Shown: piece after piece, positions 33,339-42,744 of the stretch
How the letters are laid out: each line of letters begins with the position of its first letter
Position numbering within the stretch: the stretch's first letter is position 1
From: Mauremys mutica
Lineage: Eukaryota > Chordata > Testudines > Geoemydidae
DNA length: 64,000 nt
Assembly: GCF_020497125.1 (NCBI RefSeq)
Contig: NC_059075.1
Span: 57,493,321 to 57,557,320, forward strand
Direction: 5' to 3'
Notes under the pieces: model-generated
The model's database searches: none
Told to the model about the DNA's origin: nothing
What the model saw: the letters and a program-made list of their open reading frames with translations, nothing else
Translations under genes and position numbers: made by a program

Positions 33339-33486
33339 GACCTTAAGAACAAACGAAATCCCCGACTGGTGCCATATGCATTATTAGATGAACGTACTAA
33401 GAAATCAAATAGAGACAGTCTTCGTGAAGCTGTTCGGACTTTTGCTGGTTATGGATATAATATTGAGCCACCAGACCAAGAACTAG
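33339..33486 (+). CDS. RYR3: RYR3 exon f (end of RyR repeat 2)
   Basis: A 148-bp exon reading [20 protein letters not shown], then [20 protein letters not shown] and NIEPPDQEL, with one base of a split alanine codon. [20 protein letters not shown] fits RYR3. The donor GTATGT starts at 33487. A DIRS retrotransposon begins only about 22 bp later, so the donor is intact but almost no original intron remains next to it. The next exon is 17 kb away. Confidence 0.94.
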
Positions 33487-33510
33487 GTATGTCTAGTAAA
33501 TACTAATTCT

Positions 33511-33690
33511 TCTTCGAGTGCTGTCCCTGTGGGTGCTCCACTCTAGGTGATGGTGCGTCCTGGCGCTGTCGATCGGAGATTTTCGGTAGCAGTGCCTGGT
33601 TGGGGCGCATGCACCCAGATGGTATCTCCCGTCTAGTTGGAATCTTCCTGAGTGCGTGCGCCCCACACCCTCCTCAGTTCCTTCTCAGCC
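33511..33690 (+). repeat. Left inverted terminal repeat of DIRS copy 5
   Basis: It starts CTTCGAGTGCTGTCCCTGTG, continues GGTGCTCCACTCTAGGTGATG and AGATTTTCGGTAGCAGTGCC, and matches in reverse complement the text at 39174-39358. DIRS elements use inverted rather than direct terminal repeats. The 5' terminus is the repeated TTC triplet at 33508-33514, consistent with the triplet overlap used at DIRS circle junctions. Confidence 0.85.
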
Positions 33691-33906
33691 GTCCTCGGCT
33701 GAAGACGGGACTTGGAGCAGTGCTGCCTTCTCTTCCCTGGTATCTATAGGAAACAGTAACAAAGAACATAGAAATAATTATTAATTACTTCCCAGTTGTT
33801 TCCCTTCCTTTAGTATAGTTACATAGTTAGTTACTTAGTTTTAAAAAAAAATCACTTCAGACTTGTCTCTCACTGAGACACTCTCCCCTGCCATTTCTAA
33901 TTTACA

Positions 33907-34554
33907 ATGCAAGGGGCTTCAGGATTCAAGAGGTGTGTTTTCTGGCACGACTCCATACCAAGGTTGGATGGGCACTCACATTGTGTGAAGTGCCTCGCGG
34001 AAGCCTACATCCCTGCAAAGTGCCTCTACTGTATGAGCCTCGAGTTGAGGGCTCGGCACGACAGAGACCTGCGGCTTAAAATGCTTCTCATGGAGAAATC
34101 CCCGCAGCCACTTTCAGAGATGGGGAAAGTTAAACCCACTCCCACATCCTCCCCAGCCAGATCGAAACCGGTGGGGAGCGTTGCTTCACCCTCCCTGGAG
34201 CGGAGGCAAGAAGCAGAGCAGTCTCATAGGAGAGACTCTAACAAGGGTAAGGGGTCTCCTGCGAGATCCCTACCCTCTGTGCTGACAGCGCCAAAGCTAG
34301 GCACCTCAGCCCCGGATCAGGCCTCAACAACGGCTCCCACAGACCATAGAGGCGGAAATTCAACCTCCCGAACACAGAAGGATTCCGCGGCACCAAGCGC
34401 CTCAGCGCTAAAAACAGCCGCGAAGCTGACTGCGTGCTCTGTCCTGGTGCCGACAAGGACGTCGGCACCGCAAGCCTCAGGGCTAAAAATAGCTGCGAAG
34501 CCGGCTGCGCGCTGTGCCCTGGTGCAGACAAGGATGTCGGCACCACAAGCCTAA
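33907..34554 (+). CDS. DIRS gag-like ORF, N-terminal part
   Basis: A 215-residue open frame. The start is the first ATG after a promoter-like A-rich region. Residues near 24-45 read HCVKCLAEAYIPAKCLYCMS, a cysteine-histidine pattern that could bind zinc. A basic, serine- and proline-rich middle follows, and the end enters a tandem repeat (SAPQAS). It stops where TCA in the repeat has become TAA at 34552-34554. Gag packages the RNA in this family; the role here is inferred from position and the shared cysteine block in copy 3. Confidence 0.65.
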   Translation: MQGASGFKRCVFWHDSIPRLDGHSHCVKCLAEAYIPAKCLYCMSLELRARHDRDLRLKMLLMEKSPQPLSEMGKVKPTPTSSPARSKPVGSVASPSLERRQEAEQSHRRDSNKGKGSPARSLPSVLTAPKLGTSAPDQASTTAPTDHRGGNSTSRTQKDSAAPSASALKTAAKLTACSVLVPTRTSAPQASGLKIAAKPAARCALVQTRMSAPQA

Positions 34555-34860
34555 GGACTAAAAATAGCCGTGGAGCCGGCTGCGCGCTCTGCCCCGGTGC
34601 CGACAAGGACGTCGGCACCGCAAGCCTCAGCGCTAAAAATAGCCGCGGAGCCGGCTATGGCTCTGCCCCGGTGCCGACAAAGCCGTCGGCACCGCAAGCC
34701 TCAGCGCTAAAAATAGCCGCGGAGCCGGCTATGGCTCTGCCCCGGTGCCGACAATGCCGTCGGCACCGCAAGCCTCAGCGCTAAAAATAGCCTCGGAGCC
34801 GGCTATGCGCTCTGCCCCGGTGCCGACAAAGCCGTCGGCACCACAAGCCTCAGGGCGGAA
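34395..34860 (+). repeat. Coding minisatellite in DIRS gag, 75-bp unit
   Basis: About six tandem copies share GTGCCGACAAGG, GTCGGCACCGCAAGCCTCAG and GCTAAAAATAGCCG. The GTGC(C)GAC mark falls at 34447, 34522, 34597, 34671, 34745 and 34820. Spacings are 75, 75, 74, 74 and 75, so the unit is 25 codons and two units lost one base each. This explains why successive open frames overlap here. The encoded unit is alanine-, proline- and serine-rich. Confidence 0.85.
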
Positions 34861-35606
34861 GAAGGAGGAGGAGGGAAAAAAAAAAAAAGCCGCGGCTCCG
34901 ACCGCGTGCTCTGCCCCGGTGCCAGGAAGGATGTCGGCACCGAGCCTGCCTTCTGCCCCTGCACCAACAGCAGACCCCCTGCAGGGCACCTCCAACCGAC
35001 CCACTGCACCGCTCACACTTTCACTTTCGCTTCTTAACATGACACAGCGCAGTCCTACCACCTGAACTGGCTACCTTCACTGAGCGCGAACCTGATCTAC
35101 AACGGCAAGCAGAGTTCTTCGCACCTCCTTCTCCTTCCCCACTGGAGCCTTTTTTCACCTCAGGCTAAGGTCCGCAGCCTCCAGCCTCAGTTTCCCTACT
35201 TCACTCCCTATAAATGAGGCACTCTTGGAACCAGCTGACGCTCTCTGCAAACTCCAGCTTCTTTATTACCAACCTGCAGAAAAGCCGAACATAGATACTA
35301 TGTTCCTGCTAAGGACGCTGACTTCCTTTTTTTTTTTTCACAACTGAACTCTTTCATTATCAATGCAGTCGCACAAAGAACGAAACAGCCACAATATCAG
35401 TCCACCCTGCAAGACATGAACCTTAAAAGCCTTGACGTCTTGTGTCGCAAGGTTCACACATCCTCCACTCTACAATTCTGGATCGCGAACTACCTTGCAC
35501 TCCTTGCCAGGCATGACTTTGATAACTACAATAAACTTTTGAATTCGCCTCTTACATTCCAGAGGACAGGACAGCGGGCTTTAAATCAATTCTGAGCGAG
35601 TGCCAA

Positions 35607-36011
35607 TTGATTTCCAGAACAGCCCTACAAGCCTTTTTAGACATGACAGACACAGCAGCCCGTACAACTGCACCAGCTGTGGTTATGCGCAGATCTTCAT
35701 GGCTTTCTGCATCTGGCATCCCTAAAGACCTGCAGAACAAAGTGGAGGACCTCCCCTTTGATAAACATAAACTGTTTTCTTTAAAAAAAAACAAAACAAA
35801 AAACAAAACAAAAACACCTGATGAACTACTTCATACAATGAAAGATTCTAGAGCGACACTGCGCACCCTGGGCATTCACCCATCTCTTCCCAGGGGTCAA
35901 CGATATCAACCCAAACCTTACCACATATATAGGAATCGCGCTAGACCCCCTAAGCGCAGACAAAATCAAGCTCAAGCAACCACTTCCCATCCATCTGGGA
36001 ATAAACAATAA
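35607..36011 (+). pseudogene. DIRS gag-like ORF, C-terminal part
   Basis: This frame reads ISRTALQAFLDMTDTAARTT, then SSWLSASGIPKDLQNKVEDL and PFDKHKLFS, with an A-rich low-complexity run (KKNKTKNKTKT) near 35785. It ends in a basic tail (RNRARPPKRRQNQAQ). Position between the minisatellite and RT marks it as the C-terminal gag region. It is not in frame with the N-terminal part because of the repeat shifts and an intervening stop-rich stretch at 35070-35600. Confidence 0.6.
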
Positions 36012-36179
36012 TTTTAAAAGGTTGGTTCAGGGTCTGTGCGACAACTCCTTGATTCCACAGCCTATTTGCCCATTTCGCCACCGCCTCCAGAGTTTCCAAC
36101 ATGCCTGTCAGCAAATTACACAGGACCGCTGAGTCCTCGAGATAGTTCAGTCCGGTTACTCTAGCCCATTCATATCCTA

Positions 36180-37136
36180 TCCTTCTCCCCTTCCCCATCC
36201 CTCTTCAGGGACCACTCTCATGAGCACCTGCTTCACGCAGAAGTTGCTTATCTTCTACAGCTAGGCGCAGTGGAGCCTGTGCCAATGCTACATCCAGGGA
36301 AAGATTTCTACTCCCATTACTTCCTGACCCAGAAAAGGACTGGGGGCTGGAGGCCTATACTAGACTTACGCCAACTGAACAAATTCGCGAGGATACAAAA
36401 ATTCAAAATGGTCACACTGGCCACATTAATTCCTGCACTAGATCAAGGGGACTGGTTTTCAGCCCTCGACCCACAGTACGTCTCTTTTCATATATCAATT
36501 CATCCAGCTCTCAGACGCTTTCTAAGCTTCACAATCGGTCACGACCATCTCCAATACGGAGTTCTTCCTTTCGGCCTCTCCACAGCGCCGGGAGTTTTTT
36601 TCCTAAATTCTAGCTGTACTCGTGGCTCACCTCCACAAACATGGGGTCACGCAGTTCCCCTACCTGGACGATTGCCTCATCAAGGGCAACTCCTATGGCG
36701 AGACACTCCAAGCTACTCTTTCACTATCGCCCTCTTTCACAGCCTAGGCCTCCAAATAAACGCCCCAAAATCCACCCTGACACCTACACAACAGATTGAG
36801 TTCCTCGGAGCTCATCTCAACTCAATCCAGAGCAGAGCCTTGCTCCCATATCACAGATTCCTCGCTATCACGCAGCTCAAACGCACGCTCTCTATTCATC
36901 CAAGGACACAGGCAAGACTCTGCCTACAGCTCCTTGGTCATATGGCAGCCACTACCTTCATACTCCAGTATGCCAGGCTGCACATGAGATGTCTTCAGGG
37001 CTGGCTCAATTCCAATTTCAAACCCAACAGACACACCTTAGGGATGTTGTTAACTCCGCCTCCCAACTTTCTAGCTTCCCTACAGTGGTGGACAAGACCA
37101 GAGAACCTCTACACTAAGGTTTCCTTCCAGAACTGA
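36180..37136 (+). pseudogene. DIRS reverse transcriptase, frameshifted
   Basis: The open frame from 36270 reads KDFYSHYFLTQKRTGGWRPI, then LDLRQLNKFARIQKFKM, then motif A as GDWFSALDPQYVSFHI with its aspartate kept, then HDHLQYGVLPFGLSTAPGVF. The YLDD catalytic box is present at 36661-36672 but in another frame, so at least one indel near 36600 and one after it separate the motifs. The C-terminal part returns to the first frame (LNAPKSTLTPTQQIEF-like text near 36760). DIRS RT copies RNA to a circular DNA. Confidence 0.85.
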
Positions 37137-37770
37137 TCCCCAGCACTCGTGCTCACCACGGACGCTTCCCTAATTGGTTGCAGAGCGCATTTAGAGGGAC
37201 ACAGGGCACAAGGCTAGTGGTCTGCATCACAGTCACACCTACACATAAATCTCTTATTGCTAAGAGCTGTGAGATGAGCGTGCCTTCATTTTCTTCCCCT
37301 CATAAAGAACAAATACCTGCGAGTCTTAACAGACAACATAGCATGTATGTACTACATCAACAGACAAGGGGGAACACGCTCACATTCTCTTTGCATGGAA
37401 GCCATCCGTCTATGGAATTGGTGTATATAACGTCAAATACAGACCACCGCTTCCTACCTGCCAGACTGCCACAACACTACTGCCGACGCACTCGGCAGGC
37501 ACTTCTCGACGGAACACGAATAGGAACTGCACCCCACAATACTTCAACAGCTCTTCTCCCTCTGGGGCACCCCGTCAGTAGACCTCTCTGCCACAACTCA
37601 GAACCGAAAATGTCCCCAGTTTTGCTCCAGAGTGGGACTCAGAACTGCATCCCCAGGAGACGCATTCCTCATCCCGTGGAACACCTCTCTCCTGTACACC
37701 TTCCACCAATCCCTCTGCTACACGGGGTTCTTCGGAAGATTGTGGACCATAAGGACCGGGTCATACTTAT
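37137..37770 (+). pseudogene. DIRS RNase H and linker, frameshifted
   Basis: Shifted frames give the family blocks: LTTDASLIG near 37155 (RNase H first aspartate), then CRTHSAGTSRR-region text near 37480, HEWELHPTILQQLFSLWG near 37530 and NRKCPQFCSRVGL near 37600, matching the copy 3 segment NLFATEANRKC. RNase H removes the RNA template during replication. Several indels make it non-functional here. Confidence 0.65.
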
Positions 37771-37920
37771 TGCCCCGGCTTGGCTGAGACAGAGGTGGTA
37801 TCCCTACCTACTCTGCATGTCCTCCCGTCACCCACGGGCTCTCCCCAACAGGCCAGATCTCCTTTTCCAGAACAATAGACTGGCTCTTTACCCTGAGCTC
37901 CTCAAGCTCCACCTCACAGC

Positions 37921-39001
37921 GTGGTTCCTTCATGGTTCCAAACCCATGAACTAGCCTGTTCTGAGCAAGTCCGATATGTCTTCCTGCACAGTAGGAAAGA
38001 CTCCACTCATAAAACCTGCCCACAGAAGTGGAAGAATTTCGCCCTCTGGTGCTTACGTAATCACTTAGCGCCCAATATGGTAACCCTCCCTATCATTCTA
38101 GAGTACCTCTTGGAACTAAAACAAGACGGACGTTCGCTCAGCTCCACCAAAGTGCACCTGGTGGCACTTACCACCTTCCATGACCTCTTAGCAGGTTATT
38201 CACTCTTTACTCACCCAACCATAAAACGATTTCTCACAGCCCTGCAAAACCTCTACCCTGAAATTCACCCAATAGCTGCTTCATGGAATCTTAACCTCGT
38301 TCTACACGCTCTCATGAAGCCTCCATTCGAGCCCTTGGCTACCTCCTCTCATCTCCATATATCCATGAAGGTGGCTTTCTTAGTTGCCATAACATCGGCA
38401 AGGAGAGTAGGTGAAATGAGTGCCCTGATGGCCCACTCTCCCTACACAACCTTCTCCAAAGACAAAGTCACTTTGAGACCACATCCTAAATTTCTTCCTA
38501 AAGTGGTATCTACCTTCCACCTCAACCAACCTATATACTTACCTACTTTCTATCCCGAACCTCACAAGACTCCACAAGAGGCAACCCTGCATACTCTCGA
38601 TGTCAGGCGAGCAATTGCCTTTTATTTAGACAGGACTAAACCATTTCGCAAGTCTCCGCTACTCTTTGTTTCCATTACCGAAAAAATCAAACGGTATGGC
38701 TATCTCTAAACAACGTCTGTCCAAGTGGATCTCTGACTGCATCAGATCCTGTTACCGTGCGAAGAATCTTCAACCGCCTGAAGGCGTTATAACTCATTCC
38801 ACTAGAGCCATGTCGGCATCCATTGCCTTCTTACACAATGTTCCCATTCCTGATATCTGCAAAGCGGCTACATGGTCATCTAAACACATGTTTGCAAAAC
38901 ACTATGCTCTAACGCAAAACACCACAGCAGACACAATAGTAGGTCATACAGTACTATCTTCAGTACTCCCTGCCGTATCTCCAAAGTCCCACCAACCGTA
39001 G
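37921..39001 (+). pseudogene. DIRS tyrosine recombinase, one frameshift from intact
   Basis: Two overlapping frames (37921-38709 and 38666-39001) cover the whole domain. The first has VLEYLLELKQ-type text (ILEYLLELKQDGRS), then AFLVAITSARRVGEMSALMA, with the catalytic arginine at 38401-38403. The second has ITHSTRAMSA (HxxR at 38795-38806), then DICKAATWSSKHMFAKHY with the catalytic tyrosine at 38903-38905. An indel in the A run near 38680 separates them. The R, HxxR and Y set defines tyrosine recombinases, which integrate the circular intermediate without a target duplication. Confidence 0.9.
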
Positions 39002-39022
39002 TGGGTACTGCTACACATTCAC

Positions 39023-39130
39023 CTAGAGTGGAGCACCCACAGGGACAGCACTCGAAGAAGAAGAGAAAGTTACTCACCTTGCAGTAACTGAGGTTCTTCG
39101 AGATGTGTGTCCCTGTGGGTGCTCCACTCC
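39023..39130 (+). repeat. DIRS internal complementary region
   Basis: The left half (CCTAGAGTGGAGCACCCACA, GGGACAGCACTCGAAG) is the reverse complement of the element's left start at 33511-33550. The right half (AAGAGAAAGTTACTCACC, then GTAACTGAGGTTCTTCGAG) is the reverse complement of its right end at 39327-39391. Together they mirror a joined right-end/left-end circle junction, the template proposed in DIRS replication. The junction runs through a TTC triplet. Confidence 0.88.
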
Positions 39131-39173
39131 CCGCCCTCCTCCCCTCTACTTTGGAGTACTGAGATTACTCTCC

Positions 39174-39391
39174 ACGGTAGAAAAGGAACTGAGGAGGGTG
39201 TGGGGCGCACGCACTCAAGAAGATTCCAACTAGACGGGAGATACCATCTGGGTGCATGCGCCCCAACCAGGCACTACTACCGAAAATCTCCGATCGACAG
39301 TGCCGGGACGCACCGTCACCTAGAGTGGAGCATCCACAGGGACACACATCTCGAAGAACCTCAGTTACTGCAAGGTGAGTAACTTTCTCTT
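39174..39391 (+). repeat. Right inverted terminal repeat and terminus of DIRS copy 5
   Basis: The first part (GGAACTGAGGAGGGTGTGGG, then GATACCATCTGGGTGCATGC and GAGTGGAGCATCCACAGGG) is the reverse complement of the left terminal repeat with only scattered mismatches. The final part ends CAAGGTGAGTAACTTTCTCT and TCTTC. It is followed at once by the left end of an older DIRS copy. Confidence 0.85.
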
Positions 39392-39560
39392 CTTCATGTA
39401 GTGTCCCTATGGGTGCTCCACTTCAGGTGTTGCATGCACTTATGACTGGAGATTTTCAGTAGCAGTGCCTGTTCATCTTGTGCACACTCTCATGATATCT
39501 TTGTGCTCCACACCGAGAATATATAGAACTCTCTTATGGCCAGAGACTGAGCATCTAGCA
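39388..39560 (+). repeat. Left inverted terminal repeat of DIRS copy 6
   Basis: The text GTGTCCCTATGGGTGCTCCA, then GGAGATTTTCAGTAGCAGTG and CTCTTATGGCCAGAGAC, parallels the left repeat of copy 5 with many substitutions. Its inverted partner is at about 48390-48510 (CACCTGAAGTGAAGCATCC). Confidence 0.75.
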
Positions 39561-39649
39561 TGTTTGCTTTCAGATTATAATTTAGCCTCAGTGTTGGTGT
39601 AGTTACTTAATTTAGTTAATTTTATGATTTGATAATTTTTTATTTGACT

Positions 39650-41150
39650 AAGAGGTATTTTTGCTCCCCTCCCCACTTCCCTTGCTTATGCCAGAGGGAC
39701 TCTCCTTGGGGATTGTCATTTCTGTGGTATACCAAGACACCCAGGCTTCAAGGACTGCCTCTCATACTGGGACTCCATCCCAGTTAGCAATGGACATTCT
39801 CAGTGCCTCCAATGTTTGGGAGACACCCATGCACCTAACAACCATAAGATTTACACATCTTTTAAAAGCAGATCTAGAAAAAAAATGGGAAATCAAATTT
39901 AGACTCCTGATGATGGGGCAAGCCCTCAGACCAGCCTAGATCTGGGCTCAGAGGACCCCCTCCATAGCACGGCCTTTGAGTGCACTTAGTGCCCTATCCA
40001 CCTCTGTATCCAGCTCACTAGGATCTTTGTGAGAGAAGGGCAACAAAAAAGGCTCTGAGGAAGAGTTCCAGCTCTACAACCAGAGAGCCTTCTTCAAAGA
40101 AATCTAAGTCACTTCAGAGACTGACCATTCTGAAGATGTCAGGTCACAGAGGGAGTATCATTGAGGCTCCAAGATTTCTGGTACTGGAAGCTCATCAAAG
40201 ACTTCCAGTTCTTCCAGGATCAATGGAACCAAGCATACTTCAGTACCAAAAGTGTCCTTGGTGCTGACCAAACATGATCTCTCCAGCACAGATTCTAAGT
40301 GCTTTGCGCTAAAGAAATCAGTATCATATATGGACCTACCCATCACCTACCCAGAAAGGAAATTTCCAAGGAAGAAACAATCTTGTGCCCCATCTCACTG
40401 GTTTGATCAGCAGTGGATGCCCCCTCTTCCACCCTGTGGTCCCCCTCAGTGGGCATATTGGGACCTATGGCTGGGACCTATGGCTGCTTATTGCCAATAA
40501 TTCTTGAGAGCTCTGAGATACTCCCATGGGGAGCATAAAAAATAATAATGACCTGTTCTATCCCTTCCTTCTCAGTAGCCTGAGCATCAGGAGGAAACTT
40601 TGAGGAGCAAAAGGCCAGAGTGGACAAACAAATATCTAATCATCATGGCCAGATGAGGCTGTAATGCTTGCATCACCTATTTTGGCAGACAACTTCAAGC
40701 ACGTTCAGGAACAGAATAAGCTTATCACTTATTCACTCAAAATTCTTTTAGAGGAGGCCTAAGTTGGAGCTTAAACTTTTGGACATCTTACATTTGACAG
40801 CTTCCACAAAAGTAGTGTTACCATTAAATGAGGCTGTACTAGAACCCCCCAAGACAATCTGGCAAACTCGTGCTATGGCATCCCATACGTGTAAATGGGC
40901 AGACAAAAAGTACTATGTTCTACCTAAGAATTCAGAGGTTTTTTTCTCCCACCCACAACCAATTTCTTTAGTTGTGAAAGTGGTCAATGAGTGTGGCAGA
41001 CAGCACCATGCAAAGTCTACACTGTATAGTCAGGACAAAAGTGACTTGATTTCACAAGAGCTACTCTTCTGCAACTCTGCAGAATTCAGGATCACAAATT
41101 ACCAGGCTCTGATGGCAAAGTACAACCACACACCTTCCTGACAGACATCA
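39650..41150 (+). pseudogene. DIRS gag relic of copy 6
   Basis: Broken frames of gag type. The clearest, 40764-41141, reads ASTKVVLPLNEAVLEPPKTI, then WQTRAMASHTCKWADKKYYV and FSHPQPISLVVKVVNECGRQ. Equivalent blocks occur in copy 3 (23810-23960) and copy 4 (29060-29200). The cysteine-rich N-terminus was not resolved. Function is inferred only from these shared blocks and element order. Confidence 0.65.
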
Positions 41151-41329
41151 AGACCAGTTCAAGGCCATCATAGACTAAGGTCACCTCTTAGCGAGGACCT
41201 CATTGAAAGCCTCCCTAGGTGTACTCCTCCCTAGGTGTACCCTTCAGCTCAATCAATCACCACTGTCGTCATACATCAAGCATCTCAGCTGCCTCTGTAC
41301 ATCTTTTCTATGAAGATCCAAAATACCAT

Positions 41330-41620
41330 GGGAAGACCTCCCTTTTGATTGACTTGAACTCTTTTCTGAATCCACAGGCAAGTGTCACCATAACTATGGA
41401 TGCATCTCTTGTGGAGTGGGGACTGCACCTAGACACACACAGCATCCAGGTCAAATGATTTGCCCAAGAGGCTTATCTCTGCATCAACCGCTTGGAATTA
41501 AGAGCAGTCAGGAATGCCTATCTACACTTTTTTTCTATTTGTCAGGGGCCAATCTATAAAAATCTTGTTGGACAACATAGCCTGCATGTTTTACATAAAT
41601 CGCTAGGGAGGGTGAGATCC
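41330..41620 (+). pseudogene. DIRS RNase H fragment of copy 6
   Basis: The frame reads VTITMDASLVEWGLHLDTHS near 41388, then a stop, then INRLELRAVRNAYLHF near 41485. The DASL and RLELRAV blocks are typical of RNase H in these elements. It follows gag directly, so RT has been deleted between about 41160 and 41330. Harbinger inserted about 150 bp downstream. Confidence 0.7.
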
Positions 41621-42167
41621 TCCCTCATTTTGTCAAAGCAACATATGGAACTGGAGTAGAGCCAATAACATCCTCATCTCAGCCTTTACCTTCCAGGCAT
41701 TCAGAACACCATGACTGACAATTTGTGCAGTCACTTCTCACAAGATAATGAATGGGAATTCTACCCTTGCACTCTTAGGCCTGGTCTACACTAGGACTTT
41801 AAATCGAATTTAGCAGCGTTAATTCGAATTAACCGCTCAACCGTCCACACCAGGAAGCCGTTTAATTCGACCTAGAGGGCTCTTTAGTTCGAATTCGGTA
41901 CTCCACCCCGACGAGGGGAGTAGCGCTAAATTCGACATGGCTATCTCGAATTAGGCTAGGTGTGGATGCAAATCGAACTTAGTAGCTCCGGGAGCTATCC
42001 CACAGTGCACCACTCTGTTGACGCTCTGGACAGCAGTCCAAGCTTGGATTCTCTGACCAGCCACACAGGAAATGACCCGGGAAAATTTGAATTCCTTTTC
42101 CTTTCTGGGCACTTTGAATCTGATGTCCTGGTTGGACATCGGGGCGAGATAAGCAGCACCTGCAACG

Positions 42168-42744
42168 ATGCAGAGCTCTCCAGCAGAGGAGTCCATGCAA
42201 TCCCAGAATAGAAAGAGGTCCCCAGCATGGACAGACCGGGAAGTCCTGGATCTGATCGCTGTGTGGGGCGATGAGTCTGTGCTTTCGGAGCTGCGCTCCA
42301 ACAAACGGAATGCAAAGACCTACGAGAAGGTCTCCAAAGCCATGGCACTCAGAGGATACAGCCGGGATACAACACAGTGCCGCGTGAAAATCAAGGACCT
42401 GAGACAAGGCTACCAAAAAGTCAGAGCGGCAAACGGACGCTCCGGAGCCCAGCCCCAGACATGCCGTTTCTACGAGGCACTGCATGCCATTCTAGGTGGG
42501 TCTGCCACCACTGCCCCACCAGTGACCGTGGACTCTGAGTATGGGATAGTGTCGAGGGGCAGTTCCTCGGCGATGTTCGCCGATGGGGAAGATGAGGAAG
42601 GGTTTGTGGAGGACGACGCAGGCGACAGCGCTTACAATACTGCTTTCCCCGACAGCCAGGATCTCTTCATCACCCTCACAGAGATCCCCTACCAACCCTC
42701 CCCGGCCGTTAACCCGGACTCAGAATCAGGGGAAGGATCAGTCG
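42168..42744 (+). CDS. Harbinger Myb/SANT-like DNA-binding protein, exon 1
   Basis: From ATG at 42168 the frame reads RSPAWTDREVLDLIAVWGDE at about residues 18-37, a trihelix Myb/SANT-like domain with spaced tryptophans, then GYSRDTTQCRVKIKDLRQGY and CRFYEALHAILGG to about residue 108. An acidic region follows (ADGEDEEGFVEDDAGDSAYN). A donor GTAAGT lies at 42745 and the acceptor at 43600-43601 joins in phase. In Harbinger elements this protein binds the transposon ends and helps the transposase enter the nucleus. Length and domain fit the family. Confidence 0.88.

Larger units (their letters stand above)
33508..39391 (+). mobile_element. Young DIRS-type YR retrotransposon (copy 5), nearly complete
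   Basis: About 5.9 kb with full DIRS layout: left inverted terminal repeat 33511-33690, gag from 33907, RT about 36180-37136, RNase H to about 37770, recombinase 37921-39001, an internal complementary region 39023-39130, and a right inverted repeat about 39174-39360. The two terminal repeats differ at only a few bases, implying recent insertion. A few nonsense changes and frameshifts make this copy non-autonomous. It sits sense to RYR3 and directly abuts an older DIRS copy at its right end. Confidence 0.9.

Noticed and set aside
34395..34860. CRISPR-like array of regular repeats
   Set aside because: Repeats are contiguous 75-bp coding units without unique spacers, in a vertebrate retrotransposon.
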